Shown here one piece after another: positions 12,101-22,656 of a DNA stretch of 64,000 nucleotides (positions within the stretch are counted from its first letter, which is position 1; each line of letters starts with the position of its first letter). The notes beneath the pieces are model-generated. The model was not told where the DNA came from. It worked only from the letters and a program-made list of their open reading frames with translations, and ran no database searches. The stretch spans positions 26,471,529 to 26,535,528 of the forward strand of contig NC_135185.1 in NCBI RefSeq assembly GCF_041146795.1. The letters run 5' to 3'. This DNA is from Maylandia zebra. Its lineage: Eukaryota; Chordata; Actinopteri; Cichliformes; Cichlidae. Made by a program: the position numbers and the translations under genes.

Positions 12101-15100
12101 ATAGATGATTACAACAAATAGATCACTAATACATAAAAGTAATACATAGATGAATAATGATGATGAGTTAAGATGCGTAATCATGGGAACAAGTGGGTTT
12201 ACAAACAGGAGCAGCTGATTAGCTTTAGAAAAGCTGAAATAATACCTCAACTGAAGCCAATTGTACTAAATGCACTAAATGTGCACTGTTACAAGAATAT
12301 TTTTCGTTCTATTGCTTTCTATTAATTTATATAATTTTAAGTTAAGCAGGACAGAGTTCTTTTAAAGAAAGATTTACTTATATTCTCAAAAGTTAAGCAT
12401 GACAGGCTTCTGTTTAAGAAAGAGACCTGTTTTACTGTGTTAATGTTGTCATTTTGAGCTAAAAATAAATAGCTAAATGATCATTTGTTTCCCATATGGT
12501 CATATCACAAAGAATATGCATCTGCTTAAATCAAATTCAAGTCAAATGGTTAAAAAATAATTTCACACACACAAAAAAGAGCTACCACAATGGGGAGGTG
12601 TCCCTTATTTATTTTTCAGGGAGTTGGCAACCCTACTATGCGTGTTAGCATGGTAAGGCTAGCTAACCAGCTACCAACACAAGAAGAATTTATTAAGAAA
12701 CTAAAGACTCTGAATCTTTAGCTGATAGTGAAGTTATACAGGGAGTTTAGCGCTGACTTGGCAATCCATCCGACAGTCGTTTGATTCAAAACCCCCAATT
12801 TAAGCCAAGTGGTGCTAGCAGAAAAGACTGACACGGGCTGGGTTATTAGAATTCAGCCTAGGAAAAGCATGAATCATCGTACATTTCACAGTATTATGCA
12901 ATAATTATCTGAGCTGGGACAAATCTTACTAGTGGAAAAATTTTAGGGAAGACATTTAGTGCATTTTTTCCTTACCCTCATCACTAATCATCTCAAATCC
13001 TTTCAGGGGGTCCAGACCCCCAGTTTCCCATCAGCTTTCACAGTGTGTAGGTGGAAGCTATTAGTGGAATCTCACCAAAGTCTATAGTGAACATAAAGAT
13101 TCTGATTTATTACACCCCAAATGTAGCCATTTCTGAGCTATTTAGTCTGTGGGAGACTAAATAGCAACACAGCTGTGACTAAACTTTGTTCGATTCCCTT
13201 CAGGCATCACCACCGTGCTGACCATGTCCACCATCATCACCGGGGTCAATGCTTCGATGCCTCGGGTCTCCTACATCAAAGCTGTGGACATTTACCTCTG
13301 GGTCAGTTTTGTCTTTGTCTTCCTTTCGGTGATAGAGTACGCAGCGGTGAACTACCTCTCCACCGTACAGGAGAGGAAAGAGAGGAAGCTGAGGGAGAGA
13401 GTAAGTGTTCCTTTCATGTTTTTTTTCCTCCTCTGACTTTGCCTCTGGTTAAGAACAGACTTAACTTTTGATTTTTTTTTTAATGGCTCACACTGACAAA
13501 TTTTACACAGATACTTTATCTTCACCACATCTGTGTAATGACTTATGCAGCAGCATGTTTTATTCTGACACATTTTTTTAGTTTTAGAAGTAGTGTAAGG
13601 ATGCAAATATCTGATTTTTCTTTTCTTTTTTTGGATAAGCTGTGAAAGCTACAACCTAAAACAGTACTTAAATTTGTTTGTCCACTGCCCGATGTAAGGT
13701 TTATTTTTTTTATGTATTTAGTGGTTAATGCTAAAATATAATTATTTTAGTCATCCATTCATTTTCAAATTTAGAGTAATAAAGCACACTATTATTTTTT
13801 TAATTAGAATCTCAAATTACTTATTTTGCTTGCATTTCCTGAACAGAACTATTAGTTTTAAAAAATATTATACTTGATTAAAGTCTTGTGTGCTGGCTCA
13901 GATTTGGGAATAAAACATTTGTTACTTAACTGATAAATAATAATACAATTTTTAGTTTTAAACAAGTTTTTTACAGAATTCTAAAATATGTGTTTTCTTG
14001 TTTTATGACAGGTTAGGCGCTGTAACTGCTTACCTGTTTGATATTCATTCTAATTTCTAATTTTCGAATTTCCACAGTACGTCATATTTTTGGTACAGTA
14101 CATTTTTTCCCTTTGTAGTTCTAAAATTTTCATTTGAAGCTTTTGGCCATGTCGTAAATCTCAGGTTTGTATATTACCTCGCATTGTACTGGAATTACTT
14201 TATTAACTGAGCATTTCAAAACATTATCATCATGACCATAAATAAGGGAATCTAATATGTCATTGCTTACAAGAAGTGATCAAAATGCTCTGCTCATACA
14301 AAAAAATTATTTACATTTGGCCAATCATACCTTAAAGAGCAAAGCTGTTTCCAGCATAGTTGTTTTTAGATCACTCGCAAAAGTCTGTTCTGACAAATTA
14401 TACAGACACAAGTTTGCAATTTCACCACGAACCTTAAACTGGCACGAAATGTGAACAACATCAGTGTCAAAATGAACAGACTTTCACTTAGAGGATCATA
14501 TCGATGACAGCTGGGTCTGAGAGACCAAGCAGCTGTTTTCAGAGGAAGAGTCTATAATGTTCAAGCCCAAAGATAAGTGTGCGCAACTTTTCAATTGACA
14601 TTGCTGGAGAAAGTGCTCCTTGAGACTTCCTCCTCTTACACAAGATGCTAATTGAAATTCAAGATGAAGGGTTTCTGTTTTGACACACTGATGGACATTG
14701 AACGTGCACTGCAGACTAGTGATTAGTGTCAAAAGTAGCAGCTGGAAATGTTACAGAGCCGCACAAGTAACAACCTTCAACAGATGCACTTTGTGTATAT
14801 GTTTATATACCTAATATATCTCAATTTTAATTGTACTACAAATCTGTGAAAATGCTCTACTTTTCTTAATTTGAATCTTGTTATTGGTACATGGTTATTG
14901 CAAATAATACAGTTAATAAAACCAAGGATGGAAACATTTACGAGACGTAATAATAGTTTCGTCTAAGTCGACTCTGATTAGGCTGACCTGAATTTTATAC
15001 TGAAATATTTTCCATATTAAAATAATTATAAACTGATGAAAACATGATTTAATAATTTATATGCATTTCCAATAAACAGATATATTTTCTTAACTGGCTT

Positions 15101-15684
15101 ACTTTAAGCTGCTCTCAAGGCTATGGGAAATTATTTCTGGGACTACAGCTCTTTAACTATATTGGTATTCTTCATCTGCCAACTGCTGCAGCATATGGAG
15201 CCAAATTGCCCACGTACCCCAAGGAAGATTTCCAGCACAAACATCCTTCCATAAATGTTTCCTACCAAAGTTATTTAAAGGCCATGAGTGTACAGACAAT
15301 CATACATATAGGAGGAATTCACTTATTTATAATGATAGAAAGTCTACTGTAATTCATAACTCTTCGTGTGTTTTTCGCTAGCTTCCATGTACATGCGGCA
15401 TTGGCAACCCTGATGAAATGATGATCGACCCCCAGATCACTGGATATGGGTCCACAGATGTCAACATCACAGGAAATTATGGGTTGCCAGAAAACGGGGG
15501 CCGCCAGGAACGAATTTTGGCCCAAGTGGCACTGAACGACCCACAGATCACAGGCCAGGTGAAGGCATCTAGAGGCTACGTGAACATCTGGATAGACACC
15601 CATGCCATAGACAAGTACTCAAGGGTCGTCTTTCCTGGAGCCTACATCCTTTTTAACATCATCTACTGGTCCATCTACTTGTAA
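3134..15684 (+). CDS. gabrr1: GABA-A receptor subunit rho-1 (5' partial, 9 exons seen)
   Basis: Pentameric ligand-gated chloride channel subunit of the cys-loop family, forming the GABA-C type receptors typical of retina. Exons: 3134-3184, 3272-3378, 4335-4402, 6000-6223, 7185-7267, 7538-7678, 8163-8315, 13204-13400, 15382-15684; all phases join and give 441 residues before TAA. The order is: N-terminal linker, extracellular GABA-binding domain ([30 protein letters not shown]), the 15-residue cys-loop [15 protein letters not shown] in exon 7185-7267, TM1 ([19 protein letters not shown]), TM2 split over exons 8163 and 13204 ([17 protein letters not shown]), TM3, a variable loop, and TM4 ending YWSIYL. 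Human rho-1 is about 479 residues, so roughly the first 35 are missing. Convergent with pm20d2, as in human, which favours gabrr1 over gabrr2. The boundary of the first listed exon is the least certain. Confidence 0.93.
4541..4857 (+). repeat. tRNA-derived SINE copy 1, in gabrr1 intron
   Basis: A tRNA-like head with a box-B-like GGTTCGTTCCC at 4592-4602 is followed by a conserved body (TTGGGCAAGACACTTCACC) and an L2-like tail with AAAGCGCT repeats, ending in ATT repeats at about 4842-4857. It is clearly related to copies at 5637, 24335 and 49785 (inverted). The family resembles the tRNA-derived SINEs of cichlids (AFC type), named here by resemblance only. Confidence 0.8.
5637..5963 (+). repeat. 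tRNA-derived SINE copy 2, next to gabrr1 exon 6000-6223
   Basis: Same family as the copy at 4541, but better preserved: box A about 5644-5660 and box B GGTTCGAGCCC at 5687-5697, then the shared body and the tail with AAAGCGCTTTGGGGTCC and GCTATACAAATACAGGCC. The element ends only about 36 bases before the acceptor of the next exon. Confidence 0.85.
6709..6980. mobile_element. hAT-type MITE with 8-bp TSD, in gabrr1 intron
   Basis: A 272-bp non-coding element. Its ends are imperfect inverted repeats (CATAGGTGTCCAAATTTGG at the left; GAGTTTGACACCCCTG at the right), matching the CAGGGGTGTCAAAC-type ends of Charlie-like hAT elements. It is flanked by perfect 8-bp direct repeats CTGTATAA at 6701-6708 and 6981-6988. 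No transposase remains. Confidence 0.85.
8640..10266 (+). mobile_element. Degenerate Tc1/mariner element, split by a hAT insertion
   Basis: The ends are related inverted repeats (left 8640-8667 with CTGTGCAAAAGACTTGAGCC; right, read in reverse, with ACTATGCAAAAGTTTGGCTC), next to TA dinucleotides at 8638-8639 and 10267-10268. Near 10060-10140 the + strand still reads a transposase-like segment ([12 protein letters not shown], then FFGS), the second-Asp region of Tc1/mariner DDE transposases. Without the nested element it is only about 870 bp, so it is internally deleted and non-coding. It lies in the gabrr1 intron between exons 8163-8315 and 13204-13400. Confidence 0.75.
9066..9815 (-). mobile_element. 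Internally deleted hAT element nested in the Tc1 relic
   Basis: A 750-bp insertion with terminal inverted repeats TAGTGATGTGCG / CGCACACCACTA and perfect 8-bp target duplications ATCTACAG at 9058-9065 and 9816-9823. On the minus strand (about 9400-9580) an open frame of 60 codons encodes a fragment with [10 protein letters not shown] and [15 protein letters not shown], which looks like the N-terminal BED zinc finger of a hAT transposase. The rest of the transposase is absent, so this is a non-autonomous derivative. Confidence 0.85.
10320..10500. repeat. Old interspersed fish repeat fragments
   Basis: Between the two transposons. The segment CTTCCCACAATCCAAAGCCA followed by TGCATGTTAGG resembles the very common teleost repeat also seen at 33380-33610 and 48255-48535. 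It runs into a second common motif (CACAGCAGGTCATCTGCCTC). Both are diverged fragments without clear ends. Confidence 0.5.
10684..12635 (+). mobile_element. hAT-superfamily element with 8-bp TSD, carrying a nested element
   Basis: A 1,952-bp element with terminal inverted repeats TAGGGTTGCCAAC / GTTGGCAACCCTA and perfect 8-bp target duplications CTATGCGT at 10676-10683 and 12636-12643. Near 11840-11870 the + strand keeps a zinc-finger-like remnant ([14 protein letters not shown]) resembling the N-terminal region of a hAT-type transposase, but stop codons follow at once. About 665 bp of its length (11053-11717) belongs to a second, nested element. It lies in the same gabrr1 intron as the Tc1/hAT nest. 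Confidence 0.8.
11053..11717. mobile_element. Probable nested DNA transposon (MITE) inside the hAT element
   Basis: The ends are inverted relatives: left AGCTGGGCAGACACTGTGCG and, at the right read in reverse, GCTGGGCTCACACTGTGCG. Flanks are TAA on the left and TTA on the right, so the target duplication is not clean. A PIF/Harbinger-like 3-bp duplication is only a guess. No transposase frame was recognised. Confidence 0.5.
12644..13203. other. gabrr1 intron remainder, nothing recognised
   Basis: Intron sequence between the hAT element and the exon at 13204. No repeat, RNA or exon was recognised. Confidence 0.5.
13401..15381. other. Last gabrr1 intron, AT-rich, nothing recognised
   Basis: About 2 kb of AT-rich intron between the exon encoding TM2-TM3 and the last exon. 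The donor is GTAAGT at 13401 and the acceptor is the AG at 15380-15381. No repeat family, RNA gene or extra exon was recognised. Confidence 0.6.
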
Positions 15685-17300
15685 CCTATGATGCATGAAA
15701 TGCTGTTTTGTGCATGCTGGGACAGCAGGAGCTCAGCTCAGGAAAGATGATGCTGCACTTGAAGTGTTTGGGACAGAGAAACTGCGCATGAGATGCATGG
15801 GGACCACTAACAGATTGGTGACCATTGCCTTCTTGACCCAGCCACTTAACACCGATGATTAAAAAAGAAATATGAGCGACCAACTAACAGGACAGTCATC
15901 GATAGTCACTTCATCAGTTCTCTGGTTTCTGCTGTATCTATAGTTCTGGTGACAGAAAGATGTCTGAATGCTGTTGTCGCCTGAGGACGCAGAGATGCAC
16001 GTACATGGACTTGTGTCACTCTTCAGGCTAACTACTTCTAGTTCTAGATGCAGTGACTCCAAGCACACTTTCAACACCGAAAGTGTGAACTGAAAACATA
16101 CTGACATTGGCTAGCATTGCCAGCAAATAGACGGATCCTTTTTCCTCTTCTTATGAGCTACACCTGACAATCAATAAGAGACTAAAAATATTTAAAGGTT
16201 TAATTTAACATGTTGAGAAATATGTTTGTTTGTTATATAGCGGCGAGAAACTTGATACCACTCTCATACTTGTAATTAAATATATGGCTAAATCCAGTAA
16301 TAGCCAGTTAGCTTAGCATAAAAACCCTAACCAGGTTAAACAGCCAAGGTACTTGTTTCTGTCCAGCATTTCTATAATAACTACAGCAAGTTATATATTT
16401 TGACTGAATCCATACAGAAACAACCATAAAAGCCTGGTTTTATAGGGGGATTAGTGCTACTATTTCTCTACCGGTATAAATGCTTAGCTAATACTCAGAA
16501 GTCCTACTATTTTTCTAACGGTATGACTGCCTAGCTAACGCTCAGAGGCAAGAAAGAGTCTGGCAATTAAATTCCCAACAGAATGTCAATTTCTATAAAG
16601 ATTAAAAAAACAGATTACATCTTGTTAATTAGTCAGCCTTTGAGGTGGTAGTTGGCAAATTTCGCCCAGCTGCTTCCCCCTTTTCCCCAGTCTTGTGTGC
16701 TCAGCTCAGCCGTCTCCTGGCTAGACCTTCATATTTACTGCAGACATGAAAGTGATATCACCACACTCTCCCAACTCTGCACGAAAGCAAATAAACATCT
16801 GAATGAAAGTAAATGTTTTTATTTTTAAAAAAAGGCAAATTCAGAGCTTATTCTTGAAGTTCCACGTTTTCTTTGCAGCATGTTAATATGATTCAGTTTA
16901 GCTTCAATTTTCTTGTGAAATTTGTATCAATGCAGTTATTTTGATGTCAAGCTACTGCGCTCCGTTTGTGTGACTTGACAACGTTGAGTAAAAAACGCAA
17001 AGTAATGCAGTCTATTAAAACAACAAATGTAAAAATGTATGTTTAGAAGTCCCATGCACCGACTATGATATTAACTCTTTTTATTTTTTAATGTTTCTTC
17101 TTTTTATTTTTTAAATACAACTGAAGCTCATCTCCTCTGTTTGGTGTTGTGAGGCTTTGAGGTTCGCTGTGACCTGTTAGTTGCTAGTTTTAACGTCTTT
17201 TTCAGCTTAAAAACAACTTTATACTTTGTTAGGCAAAAGATATTTTAAAAAAATATTACAGGTATTTAAAACTGTCATGTATGGGAAGATGTTTAATAAA
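15685..17300 (+). other. gabrr1: gabrr1 3' UTR and flank with candidate poly(A) signals
   Basis: Sequence after the gabrr1 stop. AATAAA hexamers occur at 16790-16795 and 17295-17300; which one is used cannot be told from the sequence. From about 16206 to 16560 a diverged teleost interspersed repeat is visible (GATACCACTCTCATACTTGT, then CAGTTAGCTTAGCATAAAAA). Confidence 0.45.
16206..16560 (+). repeat. Diverged teleost interspersed repeat
   Basis: Contains the string pair ACTTGATACCACTCTCAT and GTTAGCTTAGCATAAA that marks an abundant repeat of percomorph fish genomes. Ends and class could not be determined. Recognition is from memory only. Confidence 0.45.
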
Positions 17301-18211
17301 TGTTTTGGTTTCTGAAAATCGGAGCTTGAGTGCTGAACATCGTAGAAACAGAGAGATGCTTAAAACCTAAAACATAACACTTTGGATCATTTGAACACAG
17401 TTGATCCCTTTATTTTAATCACATTTTTCTGCTCACTTACACAGTATATTTAAACAGTCCTGGAGGATAAGTCTTTACTGTTATTAGTCACTGGGTTGCT
17501 CACAGCTCCAAGGTCTTTCTTCTCGCTCTGGCACATGTCTGAGTGCTGATGAGCATTTAAAACAAATCATATACACTGCGTATTATGTAATGCCATTAAC
17601 CACTCACATGTGTGTAAAAGGATATATACATATACAATTACATTAAGGCTTTCCTCACAGAAAAGTGAGAGAGTGGGATATGCTGAAGCATGTTTTTGTT
17701 GTTTTTTTTGATCCAAGCAACATCCCGAAGGTGTCAATTTAAACTTTGTGCACCATCTTCTAATCTAGTGAAAGAAAATGCGAACAAAGGCATCACCACA
17801 TCAAAGCTGGCAGAAAAGGATAAAGCATCAAAAAGATGTCCATAACCTGATTTTCCACCACATCTGGGCCCACTCTTAAGAGCCAAGATTTTTTATCAAG
17901 CTGTGTAGCTGATGAAAGTACGCCTAGAAATCTCAATGACTGAGAGAGAGGTAGTATGATCATGCAATCAAGTACAATAGGGCTACCCGTGGATAGAGTA
18001 ATACATTTAGGGTTGATTTATTTAGAGGTTTGTGGTGTAAAACTGTGAGTGTATGCCAAACTCATCATCAGTAAATTCATGTTGTCCATTACCACAGACT
18101 AGAAAGATATTAGATGCCTTCATGTGTTCCCTGTTAAACTCACGATTGAATTTAAAATCCCTCTCCTCACATGCAAAGTCCTTCATATCTTAAAGAAGTC
18201 ATAGTACCATA
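17301..18211. other. Intergenic, nothing recognised
   Basis: Between gabrr1 and pm20d2, which converge here. No gene or named repeat was recognised. Confidence 0.5.
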
Positions 18212-18600
18212 TTGTCCTACCAGAGACTTGTGGTTCATAGAGTTTTAAATGTAGAATGGGAGGCAGAGTCTTCAGCTTTCAGGCCTCTCTTCTGTGGAAC
18301 CGAAGCTGCTGGAGGAGTTCCAATGATGCACTACAGCATGCGATTACATTTCTTTTTTCTTTCTATCGTTTGCTTTCAGTTTGGTCTCTTTTCTCTCTCC
18401 CAGTTTTGATTCTGCTCCTCCCTGATATTGAGTCTTCTGGAGGTTTCTTCCTGTTAAAACGGAGTTTCTCCTTCTCACTGTCACCAAGTGCCTGGACATA
18501 GGGGACCATCTGATTGTTGTGGGGTTTTTCTCTTACGCTCAAGGATCTTTAGCAAAAAAATATAAAGTGCCTACTTGTTGTTATTTAAACCTTATAATTT
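18212..18600 (+). repeat. L2-like LINE 3' end relic
   Basis: The pattern of a LINE ORF2 C-terminus followed by a conserved tail is visible: a LWNRSCW-like coded segment at about 18294-18315, then GATATTGAGTCTTCTGGAGG, TTTCTTCCTGTTAAAACGGA and TATAAAGTGCC. This tail is common to fish L2-type LINEs. Coding capacity is gone. It ends about 50 bp before the solo LTR. Confidence 0.6.
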
Positions 18601-18647
18601 CTCCTAGATGTATTTCTAATTTCAGTGTCACGAGGGAGCTCTATCAC

Positions 18648-19211
18648 TGTCACGGGGTGCCGAGGCAGGCCGTGTGAGAATATAAAACGGACCCAAGATG
18701 CAGACTGCTTAAGTTGTGAGCGAGCTTTATTAACAAAAGGGTGAAACAAACAGGGACAAGGAGGAAGAAAACCAAAACCTAAGAATGAACTAAACTGGGA
18801 AAAGCTACGCAAAAACAAACCTGAAACCTTGAGTCGAGAAACAGAGACGCAGGGAGAATACACGAGAACATGGAGGGGAACAACACAGACGAACCAGCAA
18901 CGACTAAGACAGAAGACACGACTTAAAAACACTCAGAGAACACAGGGAGATTACACACAGGTGAGGGACACAGCTGGGAGTGATTAACGTGACGAGACTA
19001 GGGAGGCGAACTGAAAACACTCACATAAGACGCAGACCTTCACAATAAAACAGGAACTTACACATGCAAGGACACAGACTAAGAAACGCGGACTTAATAC
19101 AGGAACACACGGGCAGGACAGAGTAAACACTAAACAGAGGAAGAACAGAACCAACAATCACACTAATAGAAAACACAAAACGCTGGGTCAAAAGGACCCA
19201 GGACCATGACA
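18648..19211 (-). mobile_element. Solo LTR with 5-bp TSD, in the pm20d2 3' UTR, sense orientation
   Basis: A 564-bp element beginning TGTCATGG and ending CCGTGACA on the minus strand (TG...CA ends), flanked by perfect 5-bp direct repeats ATCAC at 18643-18647 and 19212-19216. These are LTR-retrotransposon hallmarks. No internal region, primer site or second LTR adjoins it, so it is a recombined solo LTR, probably of Gypsy type (class inferred). On the minus strand it carries AATAAA at 18726-18731, as an LTR's own poly(A) signal would. It starts 15 bp beyond the pm20d2 stop codon and lies in the same transcriptional sense. Confidence 0.85.
18726..18731 (-). terminator. LTR-borne AATAAA, candidate pm20d2 poly(A) signal
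   Basis: AATAAA on the minus strand inside the solo LTR, about 500 nt downstream of the pm20d2 stop. Transcripts reading out of pm20d2 enter the LTR in sense, so this is a plausible cleavage signal for the gene. Use is inferred, not shown. Confidence 0.5.
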
Positions 19212-19226
19212 ATCACTGCCTTCCAG

Positions 19227-22200
19227 TCACTTCTGTTTCAGTTTGGCCAGTCTAAAGTCGTCTCTCACTTTCTTAAGCAGATCAGGACAGCACACTACAT
19301 CCACAGCTGTCATAGACAGGGCCTTGGCTGTCCTCAGGGTGTACAACTGGGCCTTTTCAGCTCCTGGCAGAGTAAGAAATATAAAGCACAGAGTAAACAT
19401 GAAAGAGATGATGGCTAAATTTCCCTTATCACAGTCTGATTCGGTTTAATTATAAAACATCAGTTCACAAAAGCCACGTGCCAAAATACCTGCTGCTTCG
19501 GTGTATTCCTCCGTATGATTTAATGCATCAGTGCAGATGTAGAAAAACGGATGAATACCAGGGACTATGAATGACACGTTGCCAAAGTCTGTAGAACCTG
19601 CCAGGTGATTAGAATTCACTGTGATAGTGGTTCAGTGTCGATTCAGTGAACAACAATGCTGAAAAAACACTAAATCACAGTTCTGCTGTTAGACATTTTG
19701 TCATATACAGTTCTTTTGCACAGAGCAGGGACAGAAGTGATTTATAATATTGTCATTTATGCTTACCGCAGAAGCTGGCTGTCTGCTCTGGAAAGTGAAT
19801 TCCCAAAGCTTTTCCATTGCTTTCATACATGCTTGCCAGTGTGGCATTAGGTAGAATGTTATAGTAGGTAGGGGTTGGGAAGGTGATCTCCACCTAAATG
19901 CAAGTAAATGTAAGACCATAGCACATTTGGCCTGTCATGTTTAACAGCACATAAGGCCATGCATGCATAGTAATGTAAACTGCCTGAAGCACATGCAGAC
20001 GAAGGAGAAAAGGAGCCTGAAGATAATCATGAATTATGTAACACAAGTTCAGCACTTGGACAGTAATTATGGAGATGTGGTAAAAAGGGGGATTGTTATA
20101 TAACAGCAGTACTCTCTAGCACTGCTGTATCAACATAGACTGCTTCTACATGTCTCCAACATACAGGAAAGCAAACTGAAGACGCTTTTACATAAACATA
20201 CTTGGCAACCGGTTGCTCCGGCAGCTGCCCTGAAGCAAGCTTCAGCTTTAGCCTTCAGGTCACATAGGTCTTTGAGCAACGGGACGCGCAAATAAAACTC
20301 TAATTCAGTGTATGCCGGGATAATGTTGGGCTTCTCTCCTCCGTGTTTGATGATGCCTGTAGCAAAGACAAAATCAGAACGTCAATAATTCAGCAGCTCA
20401 CCCGGCTCATGATCAATCACACTTCACAGGATACTGTGAAGTGTGTGATACAGAAAGAAAATCATAAGTTGCCTTGTCTTTGGGGGACTGCACTGCACAA
20501 ACTAATGAGTATTAAAATCCACTGGCACGTCAAAGACCAACAATTGTTTTAGAATGGTTTGTTCCAAAGACCCCACTGAATTTGGGTATTGTGCTGTAAC
20601 AGGATGCACCAAGTCAGTCTGTGAAGTTTTTTCCCTCTTAGATATGTCACAATCAAATTTAAGAAGTATTATTGCAAAGTGGAAACGTGCAGAAACCACA
20701 GCAGCTGAGCCATGAAGTGTTAGACCACATAGAGCTACACAGCAGGGTGCAAACCTCTTCTGGCATTAAGATCAGTACAAAAACTGTATGCTGGGAGCTT
20801 CATGGCATGTGTTTCTACAGCAGAGAACCTCCTGCAGCTGTAAAGTATATGTAACTTAGTACTATGCATGATATAATATGCATATAGTCAATATAATGCA
20901 TGTGAACACATCAGCATGTGATAGTATAAACCATATTAATGATTCTAGGAGAACTTGGTGAAATTATAAGCAGTGTGCATGGAGGTTATCGTATGAAAAT
21001 GGAAAAACACCTTTAAAACGACAAACAAACAACAAACAAAATTTAGTTGAAGACCTATCAGGTGATCATTGTATGAAAGTTCTGACCCCTACTGAAGGAG
21101 GCATACCAGTTCCTGTGAATGTGAATGGACAGACAGATAATGATGAGCTAGCTATCGGCTAGATGAACTAATAAACTATGAGGAAGTAAAGGATAAGGAG
21201 GCACCTGACGGCACTGAAAAGAGGAGGGTTTTATTTTCCTTCCGGGATTTGTGTCTCCTCCTAGGATGGATCAAAGATGAGATGCTCGTTTTCTCCAAGG
21301 TCGACACTAAAGTCTGAAGCTTTAAGTGACCCTACCACAGCTTTTCCTCACCATGAATCCTCCAGTCTGGTTTGAGCTGCTGTCTGAGTACAGAGATGTT
21401 GTTATAGGCCAGGACGGCCGCATCCAGGGCATTCACTCCCTCCCAAGGGTATGCAGCTGCATGAGACGCCTTCCCATAGTACTTCACTAACATCCTGTGT
21501 AACATCAGCACGGTCGGTTAAGAGTTCCCGAAGAAATGTGAAGGTTAGGTGTTCGTTGTGAGAGATTAAGAGAGAAGTAAAAGAATTTGAAATGAAGCAG
21601 TGAAGAAGAACTCACTCTTCGATTATGATGCAAGGGTGAAACGAAGCATCCTGCTGAGCTGGATGAGCCATGAAGACAAGATCAATATCAGCAAAGGCCC
21701 CGGCATTGATTAGCTCAATCTTTCCTCCTAACGCCTCCTCGGCAGGAGTTCCCAGAACAGTTATCTATAATAAAGAGTAAAAGAATATTTTAATGTCAGG
21801 TCTGCTCACTGGAATGTTAGTTTCTTTTTTAGTAGATGTGAGTTTTCATCAAAACAGAAACGCTTTTAAATAAAGACTGGAGTAACAAATCCACCCCCCT
21901 ACACGAGACCACTTTAAGACATTTAATCATAACATATTCTAAAGATAGAAGTTTATTTCCTATTATTGAAAAAATAAAAAATGAGACTAATTATTCACAT
22001 CATATTACATTTGTTGCACTTGTTGAGTCACAGCAAACAGAGCTGGGGATTTAAAGGAGTGCTTGGAATTTTTTTCAGCTTCACAGTGTGTCGCACTCGG
22101 TTTTCATGGTGTGACTTGTTTAAGTCCGTTAAACCCGGCGACAGTTACCTTCACAGGCACCGGGAGCTCGGTCTGGTTCTCTAAAGCAGCCTTCAGCCCC

Positions 22201-22562
22201 ACAGCGGCCGCAGCGCCCACCTCTGCTATCAGGTTGTGCCCGCACGCGTGGCCGATACCTGGGAGGGCGTCATACTCGCACAGGAACCCCACGTTCAACA
22301 CTGGGTCTCCCACCCCTCCACCAACTGGACCCCAGCTGGCCCTGAACGCGGTCGGAAGTTTGTAGTGACTTTGGACCGTCCATGTCTGGTCCTGAGAAAA
22401 GAAGCGGACAAGCCGGTCGTGCGCATGTTTCTCGTTACCGGCGACTTCAGGATTGCTCCAAATGTCTCTACTCAGACTGTGCAGCTCGCCTTTGTGTGCG
22501 TCTATGCACCGCTGCAGGTCGTCCTTCATCTGCTGTCGTTTCTCCATATCGCCCGACAGCAT
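19227..22562 (-). CDS. pm20d2: Peptidase M20 domain-containing protein 2 (dipeptidase)
   Basis: Cytosolic metallopeptidase of the M20 family. The mammalian enzyme hydrolyses beta-alanyl-lysine-type dipeptides and acts as a repair enzyme in carnosine synthesis. Seven exons in transcript order: 22562-22149, 21764-21616, 21494-21352, 20356-20202, 19893-19767, 19597-19490, 19363-19227 (TGA). All phases join to 410 residues (human about 436). Visible motifs are [18 protein letters not shown] (metal-site His and Asp region, exon 1), [13 protein letters not shown] with the paired Glu of the catalytic site (exon 2), [25 protein letters not shown] in the dimerisation lid (exon 3), and [10 protein letters not shown] (exon 6). 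The start was taken at [11 protein letters not shown]; the second Met (22547) is also possible. Both gene ends abut young sense-oriented retroelements. Confidence 0.93.
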
Positions 22563-22656
22563 GCAGGCGTTAGAGCTGGACTCCTAAAAACACAGGAAAT
22601 GTATCCCAGTGAAGCATTGATGTGCTTCCCTCTGCTGGCTGATCAAAGGCCGTGTA

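Noticed and set aside
18585-18932. Minus-strand open frame of 115 codons
   Set aside because: Lies inside and beyond the solo LTR; composition-driven, no retroviral or retrotransposon domain.
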